64,000 bases of DNA from UBA11222 sp049323435 (GTDB taxonomy: Bacteria; Pseudomonadota; Alphaproteobacteria; UBA11222): NCBI GenBank assembly GCA_049323435.1, contig JBMOMX010000020.1:1-64000 (forward strand). The letters are read 5' to 3'. The notes beneath the pieces were generated by a model, which was given only the letters and a program-made list of their open reading frames with translations, did no database searches and was not told where the DNA came from. Numbering within the stretch: position 1 is the first letter of the stretch; every line of letters begins with the position of its first letter. The translations under genes and the position numbers were made by a program. Positions 17,139 through 27,063 of this stretch are shown here, in pieces.

Positions 17139-19817
17139 ATGTCCGTGCGTAATTTGCAGTCTCTGTTCGGACCAAAAAGCATCGCCCTGATTGGGGCCAG
17201 CCAGCGGCCAGGCGCGGTTGGTCAGGTGCTGATGCCAAATCTGCTCAGCCAGGGATTTGCCGGGCCGGTCCTGCCGGTAAATCCCCATGAGTCAGAGATT
17301 GCCTCGGTTACAGCCTACAGGGATGTGGCGAGCCTGCCCATTACCCCGGACCTTGCGGTTATCTGCACACCGCCCCCAACAGTGCCCGGGTTGATCGATG
17401 CGCTGGGCCGGCGCGGCGTGAAGGCGGCCATCGTCCTCACCGCCGGATTTGCCGAACTGGGCGCGGAAGGACGCGCCCTTCAGCAACAATTACTGCAAGC
17501 CGCCAGGCCGCATCTGCTGCGGATTATCGGACCAAATTGCGTGGGCATCCTGGTTCCCGGCGTAAACCTGAACGCAAGTTTTGCTCCGGTAAACGCCTTG
17601 TGCGGCAAGCTCGCCTTTGTCACGCAATCGGGCGCCGTGTTGACTTCGGTGCTGGATTGGGCGGCTTCGCGCACTATTGGTTTTTCGCATATGGTGTCGC
17701 TGGGTGGAATGGCGGATGTGGATTTTGGCGACATGCTGGATTATCTCGCCAATGAGACGGATGTCAGCGCGGTGTTGCTGTATGTGGAATCCATCACCCA
17801 TGCGCGCAAATTCATGTCGGCGGCGCGCGCCTGCGCCCGCGTTAAGCCGGTCATCGTCATCAAGGCGGGCCGCCACGCCGAAGGGGCGAAAGCCGCAAGC
17901 TCGCATACCGGTGCGCTTGCCGGATCGGATGATGTGTATGAGGCCGCGTTCCGCCGCGCCGGCATGTTGCGGGTAACCTTGCTGGATGAGTTGTTCGAAG
18001 CGGTGGAAACCCTGGCTGCCGGGATACGCCCGTATGGCGAACGATTGGCGATACTCACCAATGGCGGGGGCATTGGCGTGCTGGCGACGGATGAGCTTAT
18101 CGATGATGGCGGTGTTCTGGCGCCGTTGTCCGGGGCGACGCTGGCGCGATTGAATAAAGCGCTTCCGGTTACCTGGTCGCATGGCAATCCGGTGGACATT
18201 ATCGGCGATGCACCCGGCGCACGCTATGCCGAGGCCACCCGCGCTTTGCTGGAAGATGAAAATGTAGACGCGCTGCTGGTGCTGAATTGCCCGACGGCCA
18301 TCGCCAATAGCAGCGAAGCCGCCCGGGCGGTGCTGGATAATCTTCACGATACGCGCAAGCCGGTGCTGACCAGTTGGCTCGGCGGCGCCAGCACCGGGCC
18401 GGCGCGGGCGCTGTTCCGCGCTGCGGGCGTCCCCAGCTATGATACGCCCACCCAGGCGGTGCGGGCGTTCGGTCATATGCTGCGCTACCGCCGCAACCAG
18501 GATTTGCTGATGCAGACGCCTGCCGGTGGCGGCGAGGCTGTACATAGCAGTGACTGCGGCGAGGTGCGCGAAATAATTGACAGGGTGTTGCAGGAACAGC
18601 GCGAATGGTTGAGCGAAGCGGAAGCGAAGTGCGTGCTGGCGGCCTATGGCGTTCCGGTGGTGCAAACCCGCGTTGCAAAAACCCCGGACGAGGCGGGCGA
18701 AATCGCCAGCGCGTTTGGCGGCCTGGTGGCATTGAAAATCATGTCGCGCGATATTACCCATAAATCTGACGCAGGCGGCGTGGCGCTCGGCCTGGAAGGC
18801 GCGGACATGGTGCGCGCCACGGCGCAGGCCATGCTGGCGCGGCTGGCGCGCACGCATCCCCAGGCGCGCATCGATGGCTTCAGCGTGCAGCCCATGATCA
18901 GTGACAAAGGCGCAGCCGAACTGATTGTTGGAATTAATGATGATGCAACCTTTGGCCCGGTCATCCTGTTCGGCGAAGGCGGTGTGGGGGTGGAGATCAC
19001 CGCCGACAAAGCCATCGGCCTGCCGCCCCTGAATGATGTGCTGGCGCGTGAGCTGATTGAGCGGACCCGGATAGTGCGGCGGCTGCGCGGCTACCGCAAT
19101 GTGCCGCCTGCGGATATGGACGCAATTATCCGTGTACTGATTTCAATGTCGCATCTCGCCGCTGACTTTGCAGAAGTGTGTGAACTGGATATTAATCCAT
19201 TGATCGCCTCGGCCAAGGGCGTCATGGCGCTGGATGCGCGCATTCGCATCACACCCGCAGTGGGCGAACCGGCGGATCGGTTGGTGATATCTCCCTATCC
19301 GGCGCAGCTTGCCCGCGTGATCACCACCAAATCCGGCGCGCATTATGATCTGCGGCCCATCCGCCCGGAGGATGAGCCCGCCCTGATCGTGATGGTCGAG
19401 GCGCTGGACCCGGAGGATGCGCGGCTGCGGTTTTTATCCCACATGCATCATATGCCGCATCAACTGGCGGCGCGCCTGACCCAGATCGACTATGACCGGG
19501 AAATGGCGTTTGTGGCGCTGGATGAAAATGGCGTCAGCGGCGTGGTGCGTCTTGCCGCCGGTCCCGACGGCGAGACGGCGGAATTTGCAGTTTTGGTGCG
19601 CAGCGCCCTCAAGGGCACAGGGCTGGGCCTGGCCTTGATGCAGGAAATCATCGGCTACGCCAAAATGCGGGGCATCGGTGAATTGACCGGTGACATTCTG
19701 AGCGAAAACCGCGCCATGCGGGCGATGGCGCATGAGTTCGGTTTTGTCACCCAGACAAACGGCAACGAACCCGGACAAGTGCGGGTCAGTCTAATCCTGA
19801 ATAGTTCTGATGGTTGA
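17139..19817 (+). CDS. Pat-like protein: ADP-forming acyl-CoA synthetase fused to GNAT acetyltransferase
   Basis: A 892-residue protein preceded by AAGGAGC. Order of domains: CoA-binding Rossmann domain (1-130; FGPKSIALIGASQRPG), succinyl-CoA-synthetase-like ligase domains (150-460, with GPNCVGI and the Q-S-G-A-V loop), ATP-grasp (about 485-700; LALKIMSRDITHKSDAGGVALG) and a C-terminal GNAT domain (about 725-890; LKGTGLGLALMQEIIGYA). This is the architecture of Pat/YfiQ, which acetylates lysines of acyl-CoA synthetases and other enzymes using acetyl-CoA. It is the only large plus-strand gene in this stretch. With phosphoketolase and acetate kinase close by, it may adjust acetate metabolism; that link is inference. 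Confidence 0.88.
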   Translation: MSVRNLQSLFGPKSIALIGASQRPGAVGQVLMPNLLSQGFAGPVLPVNPHESEIASVTAYRDVASLPITPDLAVICTPPPTVPGLIDALGRRGVKAAIVLTAGFAELGAEGRALQQQLLQAARPHLLRIIGPNCVGILVPGVNLNASFAPVNALCGKLAFVTQSGAVLTSVLDWAASRTIGFSHMVSLGGMADVDFGDMLDYLANETDVSAVLLYVESITHARKFMSAARACARVKPVIVIKAGRHAEGAKAASSHTGALAGSDDVYEAAFRRAGMLRVTLLDELFEAVETLAAGIRPYGERLAILTNGGGIGVLATDELIDDGGVLAPLSGATLARLNKALPVTWSHGNPVDIIGDAPGARYAEATRALLEDENVDALLVLNCPTAIANSSEAARAVLDNLHDTRKPVLTSWLGGASTGPARALFRAAGVPSYDTPTQAVRAFGHMLRYRRNQDLLMQTPAGGGEAVHSSDCGEVREIIDRVLQEQREWLSEAEAKCVLAAYGVPVVQTRVAKTPDEAGEIASAFGGLVALKIMSRDITHKSDAGGVALGLEGADMVRATAQAMLARLARTHPQARIDGFSVQPMISDKGAAELIVGINDDATFGPVILFGEGGVGVEITADKAIGLPPLNDVLARELIERTRIVRRLRGYRNVPPADMDAIIRVLISMSHLAADFAEVCELDINPLIASAKGVMALDARIRITPAVGEPADRLVISPYPAQLARVITTKSGAHYDLRPIRPEDEPALIVMVEALDPEDARLRFLSHMHHMPHQLAARLTQIDYDREMAFVALDENGVSGVVRLAAGPDGETAEFAVLVRSALKGTGLGLALMQEIIGYAKMRGIGELTGDILSENRAMRAMAHEFGFVTQTNGNEPGQVRVSLILNSSDG

Positions 19818-19843
19818 AGGCCGCCTTACGAAGCCGACGGCCG

Positions 19844-20011
19844 TTAGCAGGCTATCGCCAGGCTGGCCTGAGCGGCGCTTGCGGGCCAATCCGGAGCGGT
19901 CTTATCGATCACGAGGCCGTTGACGGGATTTTTCTCATGCAAAAAGTAGCCGAAGGAATCGCGTTGCAGCTTCTCCAGTTCGGCATCAGGGGTTGATACT
20001 ATGGCGGCCAT
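19844..20011 (-). pseudogene. N-terminal remnant of a glucoamylase-like protein
   Basis: Minus-strand frame of 55 codons: after MAAIVSTPDAELEK it reads LQRDSFGYFLHEKNPVNGLV then IDKTAPDWPAS, which resembles the beginning of bacterial glucoamylase-family (DUF3131-related) proteins of 400 or more residues. It stops after SLAIAC and a second in-frame stop follows six codons on, running into the 3' end of the neighbouring gene. The rest of the gene is missing. The family call is from pattern memory. Confidence 0.5.
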
Positions 20012-20094
20012 GGTGTCGCCGGTGGCGCAAACCGGTCCCTATGACGGTTGCGCATTCGAAATTCTGATAGCAGAGGCCTCGTCATGAACCGCGA

Positions 20095-21438
20095 TCAGCT
20101 TCGGGCCGCCGCAATATCAGTAAAAACCGGCGCAAAGCCGCCTCCAGGAGTGCGAAAATTTGTCGTCTGGCCCTGATAGAGCCGCGCTGTAATGAACTGC
20201 ACTGCGCCGCCATACACATAGTTGCGCACGTCAAACTTGAGCGCATGCGGCGCCTGGTGATCCGCGATCAGGCGCTCTCCCGGAGGCGCCAGAGTTTGCG
20301 CCACATAGTCGCCGGCGAGGATTTGCTCCCACACACGCCTGGTCAGTTTGTCTCCCCGGTATGCAGCCTTGCTGCCGAAGCCTGCGGCGGGCTTGAAAAA
20401 TAGCTTGCGCCGCTCCGACCACAGGCGACCGGCCTTGGAGGCTTCGACAATCTCGGTTTTCGGAATGCCGCTCAGAAGCGTATGCACAATGTCCTCTGAC
20501 ACATCGAATGATCGCAAGCGCTCTGGATCACTGAGAATGGCAAGGTTACGCTTGTTGGCGTACAGCGCATGAACACGAGGATTAGGCGTCAGAACGACGG
20601 CGTTGTTCAGATACGCCTTGAGCAGCACTGCGTGGGCAGCCTCCTCCAGCATGAAGTCGGTAAGGCGGTTGTAGACGAGGTCAACTGGCTCGTCCCCATG
20701 CCACAGGACGTTGTTGTGCAGCCGCATCGCCGCCGGATCGGCGATGACCGCCTCCACGCCATGGCGGCGGAACAACTGCTGGAACAGGACAAACTCAGGA
20801 TAGAGATACTGTGTTTCCGGATTGTCGTCGATAATCGCGATGCGCCGCAGATCCCGGCCGCCACGAGCCAGACGCCATTCCTCTACAAACATCGCAATGA
20901 AAGTTTGATCGAGTGCTGCGAGCGCAACCGGGCCGGTAGTCATGCCTGCGATTTCCGGGCAGCAGGCCCGCTGCGCGCGCGCCAGAGCGGCATTGAGAAG
21001 TGCGCCACCGGCGTTTGTGTTGATCTCAATCAGCTTCGGTCCGGCAGCGGTCACGTGAAAGTCATAGCTCAGGAACACACCGCGCGCGCCACCGGCATCA
21101 AAAAGCGCCGCCTGCGGCGCCCCTTCGAGGACGATCTCGCGGTACGCCGGCAGTGTTATGACCACCTGAGCCGCCCGGATGACCGCCGCCATGCTGTCCA
21201 GTTTGTCCCGGGACACAAACACTGGCGTTGCCGCAAACATGTGCGGTGATTTTTCCATAACCAGCGGATACAAGCTGCGCGTCCCGGAGTCCGTTTCGAA
21301 CTCGCGCTTCAGCGCATCCGCGTCAAGACTGATGCAGAAGCAGCCGCTGTTGAGCGACGCCACCCCGAGCCCCCCGGTTTGTGGATCAGATGCGCCTTGC
21401 GATTCGCATACGGGACTCTGATTTTTGGAATCGATCAT
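20095..21438 (-). CDS. Conserved ATP-grasp-like protein of unknown function
   Basis: A 447-residue soluble protein. Features include KLIEINTNAGGALLN in the first half, a Y-N-R-L-T-D motif, and later LFFKPAAGFGSKAAYRGDK and APHALKFDVRNYVYGGAVQF, spaced like the nucleotide- and Mg-binding elements of ATP-grasp ligases such as glutathione or glutathionylspermidine synthase types. It lies 29 bases after pgm and is likely co-transcribed with it. No substrate can be assigned. The first 30 residues are poorly conserved in character, so the start is less certain. Confidence 0.6.
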   Translation of the reverse strand: MIDSKNQSPVCESQGASDPQTGGLGVASLNSGCFCISLDADALKREFETDSGTRSLYPLVMEKSPHMFAATPVFVSRDKLDSMAAVIRAAQVVITLPAYREIVLEGAPQAALFDAGGARGVFLSYDFHVTAAGPKLIEINTNAGGALLNAALARAQRACCPEIAGMTTGPVALAALDQTFIAMFVEEWRLARGGRDLRRIAIIDDNPETQYLYPEFVLFQQLFRRHGVEAVIADPAAMRLHNNVLWHGDEPVDLVYNRLTDFMLEEAAHAVLLKAYLNNAVVLTPNPRVHALYANKRNLAILSDPERLRSFDVSEDIVHTLLSGIPKTEIVEASKAGRLWSERRKLFFKPAAGFGSKAAYRGDKLTRRVWEQILAGDYVAQTLAPPGERLIADHQAPHALKFDVRNYVYGGAVQFITARLYQGQTTNFRTPGGGFAPVFTDIAAARS

Positions 21439-21467
21439 GGTTTTTCCTTAAACCGGCGCCTGCGTTG

Positions 21468-23111
21468 TCATAGCGCAAGCGTAGCGTCGACGATAGCTTG
21501 CGCCTCCTCCGCAATGCGGCGCAGATGATCTTCTCCGCGAAAACTTTCCGCATAGATTTTATAGATGTCCTCGGTGCCCGATGGGCGGGTAGCAAACCAT
21601 CCATTTTCTGCAATTACCTTCAGTCCGCCTATGGGCGCGCCGTTTCCTGGCGCGTGGCTGAGTATGCTCAGTATCTTTTCGCCAGCGAGCTGCGTGGACT
21701 GAACCTGTTGAGGAGAGAGCGTCGACAGCTTCGCTTTTTGCTCTGGCGTGGCGGGCGCGTCGACGCGATAGAACGCAGGCTCGCCGAGCTTGCGCGTAAG
21801 CTCACGGTAGATATCACCGGGATCACGGCCCATCTGCGCGGTGATTTCCGCCGAAAGCAGCGCGGGGATGATCCCATCCTTGTCTGTCGTCCATACAGTA
21901 CCGTCACGGCGAAGAAACGATACGCCCGCGCTTTCCTCGCCGCCAAATCCAAGCGAACTGTCAAATAGACCATCAACGAACCACTTGAAGCCGACCGGCA
22001 CTTCATAAAGCTTCCGGCCAAGCTCTGCGCTCACGCGATCAATGATCTGGCTGCTCACCACGGTCTTACCGACTCCGGCGCCGTTGCCCCAATGGGGCCG
22101 GCTCTGGAAAAGATAGAAGATGGCCACCGAAAGGTAGTGATTGGGCGGAAGCAAACCCGCGCTTCGCGTGACGATGCCATGCCGGTCATGGTCGGTATCA
22201 CAAGCGAAGGCGATGTCGAAGCGGTCTTTCAGGTCGAGCAAGTTGCCCATCGCGTATGGCGAGGACGGGTCCATGCGAATTTGGCCATCCCAGTCAAGAG
22301 TCATGAAACGGAAGGTCGGATCGACCGCTTCGTTCACGACAGTGAGATTCAGACCGTAGCGTTCAGCGATCGGCTCCCAGTAGTGGTCCCCCGCGCCGCC
22401 AAGCGGATCCACGCCGATGCGTATGTTCGAATCACGAATTGCGTCCATATCGATCACGTTGCCCAGATCGCTCACATAGGTGTTGAGATAATCGTGACGG
22501 TGTGTCGAGGCCGCACGGAGAGCCGCTTCGTAAGAAATTCTTTTCACGGCGTGGAGACCGTTTTCAAGAAGCTCATTGGCCATGACTTGAATCCAGCCAG
22601 TGACCGCAAGATCGGATGGCCCGCCGTTGGGAGAATTGTACTTGTAGCCGCCGCTGTCGGGTGGATTGTGCGAGGGCGAAATGACAATGCCGTCCGCAAG
22701 TCCGCTTGCGCGCCCACGATTGTATAAAAGTATCGCATGCGAAATGGCGGGGGTGGGAGTGTATTCGCCGTTCTCCGCGATCATGACGTCCACGCCATTT
22801 GCCACCAGCACTTCGAGCGCACTGGCAGCGGCCGGCACGGAGAGCGCATGCGTATCCATACCGAGAAACAGCGGGCCGTCGATATTTTGTTGCTTGCGAT
22901 ATTTGCATATGGCCCCGGTGATGGCTACAACATGCCACTCATTGAAGCTCTTGTCGAATGCGGAACCACGGTGCCCCGAGGTGCCAAACGCGACCCTTTG
23001 CTGCGGGATTGAGACATCCGGAACATCTGTGTAATAGGCCCTGATCAGATCTGGTACATTCACCAGCATTCCCTGCGGGGCAGGCTTTCCGGCCAAAGAA
23101 CTGATTTTCAT
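21468..23111 (-). CDS. pgm: Phosphoglucomutase (alpha-D-glucose-1,6-bisphosphate dependent)
   Basis: A 547-residue enzyme converting glucose-1-phosphate and glucose-6-phosphate, linking glycogen to central metabolism. Visible motifs: FGTSGHRGSAFDKSFNE near residue 42, the phosphoserine loop ISPSHNPPDSGG, the metal-binding CDTDHDRHG, the substrate loop GGEESAG and the phosphate-binding TRPSGTEDIYKIYAESF at the end. AGGAGC precedes the ATG. It begins a two-gene run with the ATP-grasp-like gene. Confidence 0.95.
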   Translation of the reverse strand: MKISSLAGKPAPQGMLVNVPDLIRAYYTDVPDVSIPQQRVAFGTSGHRGSAFDKSFNEWHVVAITGAICKYRKQQNIDGPLFLGMDTHALSVPAAASALEVLVANGVDVMIAENGEYTPTPAISHAILLYNRGRASGLADGIVISPSHNPPDSGGYKYNSPNGGPSDLAVTGWIQVMANELLENGLHAVKRISYEAALRAASTHRHDYLNTYVSDLGNVIDMDAIRDSNIRIGVDPLGGAGDHYWEPIAERYGLNLTVVNEAVDPTFRFMTLDWDGQIRMDPSSPYAMGNLLDLKDRFDIAFACDTDHDRHGIVTRSAGLLPPNHYLSVAIFYLFQSRPHWGNGAGVGKTVVSSQIIDRVSAELGRKLYEVPVGFKWFVDGLFDSSLGFGGEESAGVSFLRRDGTVWTTDKDGIIPALLSAEITAQMGRDPGDIYRELTRKLGEPAFYRVDAPATPEQKAKLSTLSPQQVQSTQLAGEKILSILSHAPGNGAPIGGLKVIAENGWFATRPSGTEDIYKIYAESFRGEDHLRRIAEEAQAIVDATLAL

Positions 23112-23540
23112 CGGGGGGCTGCTCCTATCACGGCGGCTATCTCAACGCCTACCGCATTCCCGAAAATTGTCTGATTGAGGAAAATTGCGAAATTTCTGTT
23201 TCTCCAGGACCGCCGATATTGGCTACTGCGATTGCCGCGTGCGGTGCGAGGGCTGTTCGGGGTCAAGTATGCGTTCACCGGGCTTCCATATTGCGGTACG
23301 TTTACGCGTCGTCCCGTTTAGGCAGACGCGCTGGTATAGCGCCTGCTGTGCGATAGTCTTGTTGTGCCGACCTAGCCCGCCATGCCTTGAGTATAAGGGT
23401 ACCCGCAGGACGCGTCCATAAGAAAGGCTCAAGGCCGCAGCGGCCTTTCCGGCCGGGCATTCATCGCGCTGAGATTTGCCGCAGCCGCTACCAAATCCTC
23501 GATCCCGGCGATGCGCATTGTGCCATCACACAAGCGGGGC
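23112..23540. other. Gap between acetate kinase and phosphoglucomutase genes
   Basis: No gene could be supported. A GC-rich hairpin (aaggccgcagcggcctt, near 23431-23447) lies about 95 bases after ackA and could end its transcript, though it lacks a clear T-run. A 29-codon minus frame nearby (MRIAGIEDLVAAAANLSAM...) has no recognisable relative. Confidence 0.4.
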
Positions 23541-24650
23541 TTAGGCGCCGGTCAGCAAATCAGCGGCGGCCTGCGCCATGATTTGCGCTTCATCGACGCG
23601 GATCACGGCAATTTCAATCTTACTGTCTGCGGTGCTGATGCGTCCGCCATTCATCTCGGGTGACTGGTTGGCAGCCATATCGAGTTTCAGACCGCACCAC
23701 TCCATTCCCTCAATAATCCGTGTACGGATTTCATGGCTGTGCTCGCCCACGCCGCCGCCGAACAGCACCGCATCCGCGCCGCCAAGCGCTGCGAGATAGG
23801 CGCCGATGTATTTTTTCGCGCGATAGCAATAAAGCGCGATGGCGCTTTTCGCTTCGGGGGCATCGGAGGCCAGCAGAACCCGCATGTCGCCGCTGATGCC
23901 GGAAAGGCCGAGCAGTCCCGAGTTCTGGTTCAGCAGCGTCTCGATCTGCGCCGCCTCCATCCCGGCTTCGCGCTGCAAATACAGCAGCAGACCGGCATCC
24001 ACATCGCCCGCACGGGTGGCCATGACCAGGCCTTCCAGCGGCGTGAAGCCCATCGAGGTGTCCATGGGCGCGCCGCCACGGCTTGCGGTGACGGAGCATC
24101 CCGCGCCCAGTTGCAAAGAGATTATTTTTGCGTCGCCAATATCCCCTCCGCGCCGGGCTGCCCACTGCTCGACCATGGACTGATGCGCCAACCCATGAAA
24201 ACCATAGCGGCGGATGCCGTGCCTCGCCGATAGTTCGCGCGGCAGGGCGTAATTCGCGGCAACGTCCGGCAAGTTGGCAAAATAGGCCGTGTCCGGCACG
24301 ACAATCTGACGCACATCCGGGCCCATGATGGTGCGGCAGTACGCAAGCCAGGCGAGGTTTGCTGGCGCATGCAGCGGCGCGAGGGGCGCGGCTTCTACCA
24401 GCGCCTCTTCCACCTGCGCGTCGATCAGCGCCGCCGCGCGCACCCGCGGTCCGCCATGCACCCAGCGGTGGGCTATGGCGGACGGTGGCTCCGTTCCGAG
24501 GCCAGCTTGCGCCGCTAATGATGCGAACAGTATTGATGGATCGCCTGCCTCTGACATTGCCCGCCCCAGGGAACGCGGCGCACCATCGGCAATGGCAAAA
24601 ACTTCAAGCCGGACAGAGGAACTGCCCGCATTGACCGTCAGAATTTTCAT
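23541..24650 (-). CDS. ackA: Acetate kinase
   Basis: A 369-residue protein, slightly shorter than typical AckA (about 400). It makes ATP and acetate from acetyl-phosphate. Seen: MKILTVNAGSSSVRLEVF at the start (nucleotide loop), HRWVHGG, FDTAYF-like PDTAYFANLP, YGFHGLAHQSM, the GAGCSVTA loop, MDTSMGFTPLEGLVMATRAGDVD and FGGGVGEHSHEIR. It sits 18 bases downstream of phosphoketolase, the enzyme that supplies its substrate, so the two form a fermentation unit. Confidence 0.93.
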   Translation of the reverse strand: MKILTVNAGSSSVRLEVFAIADGAPRSLGRAMSEAGDPSILFASLAAQAGLGTEPPSAIAHRWVHGGPRVRAAALIDAQVEEALVEAAPLAPLHAPANLAWLAYCRTIMGPDVRQIVVPDTAYFANLPDVAANYALPRELSARHGIRRYGFHGLAHQSMVEQWAARRGGDIGDAKIISLQLGAGCSVTASRGGAPMDTSMGFTPLEGLVMATRAGDVDAGLLLYLQREAGMEAAQIETLLNQNSGLLGLSGISGDMRVLLASDAPEAKSAIALYCYRAKKYIGAYLAALGGADAVLFGGGVGEHSHEIRTRIIEGMEWCGLKLDMAANQSPEMNGGRISTADSKIEIAVIRVDEAQIMAQAAADLLTGA

Positions 24651-24668
24651 GCCGTTAATATCACCATC

Positions 24669-27032
24669 TCAGCACGTCCATTTCCAGTCACGTATTTCCG
24701 GCATGTCATCGCCGTGGCGGGCGATATAGGCCTTATGTTCGATCAGTTTTTTGCCAACCCATTGCCGCAGATAGGCCGCGCGGTAGCCCAGCCCCGGCAC
24801 CCGGTCGATGACGTCCTCGACCAGATGATAGCGGTCAAGATCGTTGCGCACCGCCATGTCGAACGGGGTTGTGGTCGTGCCTTCCTCCTTGTAACCGCGC
24901 ACATGCAGATTGCCGTGGTTGGCGCGCCGGTAGGTCAGCCGGTGGATCAGCCAGGGGTAGCCGTGATAGGCGAAGATGATGGGCCTATCGGTGGTGAACA
25001 GAATGTCGAACTCGGTGTCCGGCAAGCCGTTTGGATGTTCTTCGGGCGGTTGCAGGCGCATCAGATCGATGATGTTGACGACGCGGATTTTCAGTTCCGG
25101 CAGATGGGTGCGCAAAATCTCGACGGCGGCCAAAGTCTCCAGCGTCGGCACATCGCCGCAACAGGCCAGCACCACGTCCGGGCTGGTGTCGCGGTCGGTG
25201 CTGGCCCATTCCCAGATGCTGACGCCAGCCGTGCAATGCGAAATCGCCGCCTCCATGTCCAGCCATTGCGGCTGCTTCTGTTTCCCCGCAACGATGACAT
25301 TCACCAGATTGCGGCTGCGCAGGCAGTGATCCGTAACCCATAACAGCGTATTGGCGTCGGGCGGAAAATACACCCGCACCACATCGGCTGATTTGTTCAC
25401 CACATGATCGATGAAGCCCGGATCCTGATGGCTGAAGCCATTATGGTCCTGGCGCCACACATGCGAGGTCAGCAGATAGTTGAGTGATGCAATCGGGCGC
25501 CGCCAGGAAATGCTGGCGCTGCTCACCTTCAGCCATTTGGCATGCTGATTGAACATCGAGTCGACAATATGCACGAACGCCTCATAGGTGGAGAACAGAC
25601 CGTGCCGGCCGGTCAGCAGATAGCCTTCCAGCCAGCCCTGACAGGTATGCTCACTGAGTATTTCCATGACGCGGCCGTCCGGCCCCAGATGATCGTCATC
25701 GGCATTGCGTTCGCCCATCCAGGCGCGATCCGTCACTTCGAACAGCGCGCCAAGCCGGTTTGATGCGGTCTCATCGGGACCAAAGACGCGGAAGTTCCGC
25801 GCATCAAGATTATCTTTCATCACGTCGCGCAAAAAACTGCCCATGACCCGGGTTGACTCCGTTTTTGTCCCGCCCGGCGTTGGCACGTCAACCGCATAGG
25901 AACGAAAATCAGGCAGCTTCAGACTTTTGAGCAGCAGGCCGCCATTGGCATGCGGATTGGCGCCCATCCGCCGCGCACCCTTTGGCGCCAGCGCCGCGAG
26001 CGCAGGCACCAGGCGGCCGTTTTCATCGAACAGCTCTTGCGGGCGATAGCTTTGCATCCACTGTTCAAGCAACGCGACATGTTTCGGGTTGCGGGCCATG
26101 TCCGAAACGGGTACCTGGTGTGAACGCCAATGTCCCTCTGTCTTCAAACCATCCACCGCTTTAGGGCCGGTCCATCCCTTGGGTGTGCGCAGTATGATCA
26201 TCGGCCAGCGAGGGCGCTCGCAAACGCCATCTGCGCGCGCGTCATGCTGGATTGCCTTGATCTGCACAAAGACCTTATCCATGACCGCGGCCATTTCCCG
26301 GTGCATTACCGCCGGATCACTGCCTTCGACTACATAAGGCGTATAACCATAGCCGATGAACAGGCTTTCCAGCTCCGCCTGCGGGATGCGCGCAAGCACC
26401 GTTGGGTTGGCGATCTTGTAGCCATTGAGATGCAGGATCGGCAACACCGCGCCGTCGCGAGCCGGGTTGAGAAATTTGTTGGAATGCCATGCCGTGGCGA
26501 GGGGGCCGGTTTCGGCCTCGCCATCACCCACCACACAGGCGACGATCAGACCGGGATTATCGAACGCCGCGCCATAGGCATGCGACAGGGCATAACCCAG
26601 TTCCCCGCCCTCATGGATGGAGCCTGGCGTTTCTGGCGCTGTGTGGCTTGGAATGCCACCGGGGAACGAAAACTGCCGGAAGAAGCGCCGCAAGCCTTCC
26701 TCATCCTGCGAGATTTCCGGATAGAACTCGCTATAGCTTCCCTCAAGATAGACATTAGCAAGAATGCCCGGCGCCCCATGCCCTGGCCCGGTCACATAAA
26801 TCATTTCCAGATCGTCACGCCGGATGATCCGGTTCAGATGCGCGTAAATAAAGTTCAAACCCGGCACAGTGCCCCAATGCCCCAGCAGGCGCGGCTTGAT
26901 ATGTTCAAGCGCCAGCGGTTCGCGCAGCAGCGGATTATCAAGCAGATAAATCTGCCCGACGGACAGGTAATTCGCCGCCCGCCAATAGGCGTCGATGGCC
27001 GCTAATTCTTCCTGTCCGGGAAGCTCTGTCAT
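24669..27032 (-). CDS. xfp: Xylulose-5-phosphate/fructose-6-phosphate phosphoketolase
   Basis: A 787-residue thiamine-diphosphate enzyme that splits xylulose-5-P (or fructose-6-P) to acetyl-phosphate plus a glycolytic phosphate. Recognised stretches: YLSVGQIYLLDNPLL, HWGTVPGLNFIYAHLNR, GPGHGAPG, the GDGEAETGPLATAWHSNKFLNP cofactor site, and SHVWRQDHNGFSHQDPGF. GCGAGGA precedes the ATG. It is coupled with ackA to make one ATP per acetyl-phosphate. Its place in the long minus-strand run behind an FNR-type site suggests use at low oxygen. Confidence 0.96.
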   Translation of the reverse strand: MTELPGQEELAAIDAYWRAANYLSVGQIYLLDNPLLREPLALEHIKPRLLGHWGTVPGLNFIYAHLNRIIRRDDLEMIYVTGPGHGAPGILANVYLEGSYSEFYPEISQDEEGLRRFFRQFSFPGGIPSHTAPETPGSIHEGGELGYALSHAYGAAFDNPGLIVACVVGDGEAETGPLATAWHSNKFLNPARDGAVLPILHLNGYKIANPTVLARIPQAELESLFIGYGYTPYVVEGSDPAVMHREMAAVMDKVFVQIKAIQHDARADGVCERPRWPMIILRTPKGWTGPKAVDGLKTEGHWRSHQVPVSDMARNPKHVALLEQWMQSYRPQELFDENGRLVPALAALAPKGARRMGANPHANGGLLLKSLKLPDFRSYAVDVPTPGGTKTESTRVMGSFLRDVMKDNLDARNFRVFGPDETASNRLGALFEVTDRAWMGERNADDDHLGPDGRVMEILSEHTCQGWLEGYLLTGRHGLFSTYEAFVHIVDSMFNQHAKWLKVSSASISWRRPIASLNYLLTSHVWRQDHNGFSHQDPGFIDHVVNKSADVVRVYFPPDANTLLWVTDHCLRSRNLVNVIVAGKQKQPQWLDMEAAISHCTAGVSIWEWASTDRDTSPDVVLACCGDVPTLETLAAVEILRTHLPELKIRVVNIIDLMRLQPPEEHPNGLPDTEFDILFTTDRPIIFAYHGYPWLIHRLTYRRANHGNLHVRGYKEEGTTTTPFDMAVRNDLDRYHLVEDVIDRVPGLGYRAAYLRQWVGKKLIEHKAYIARHGDDMPEIRDWKWTC

Positions 27033-27063
27033 AATCAGTTCCTCGCATTACGCTCTGGCGCGG

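Noticed and set aside
17490..18857. 455-codon minus-strand frame inside the Pat-like gene
   Set aside because: It is antisense to conserved CoA-ligase motifs and shows no domain of its own.
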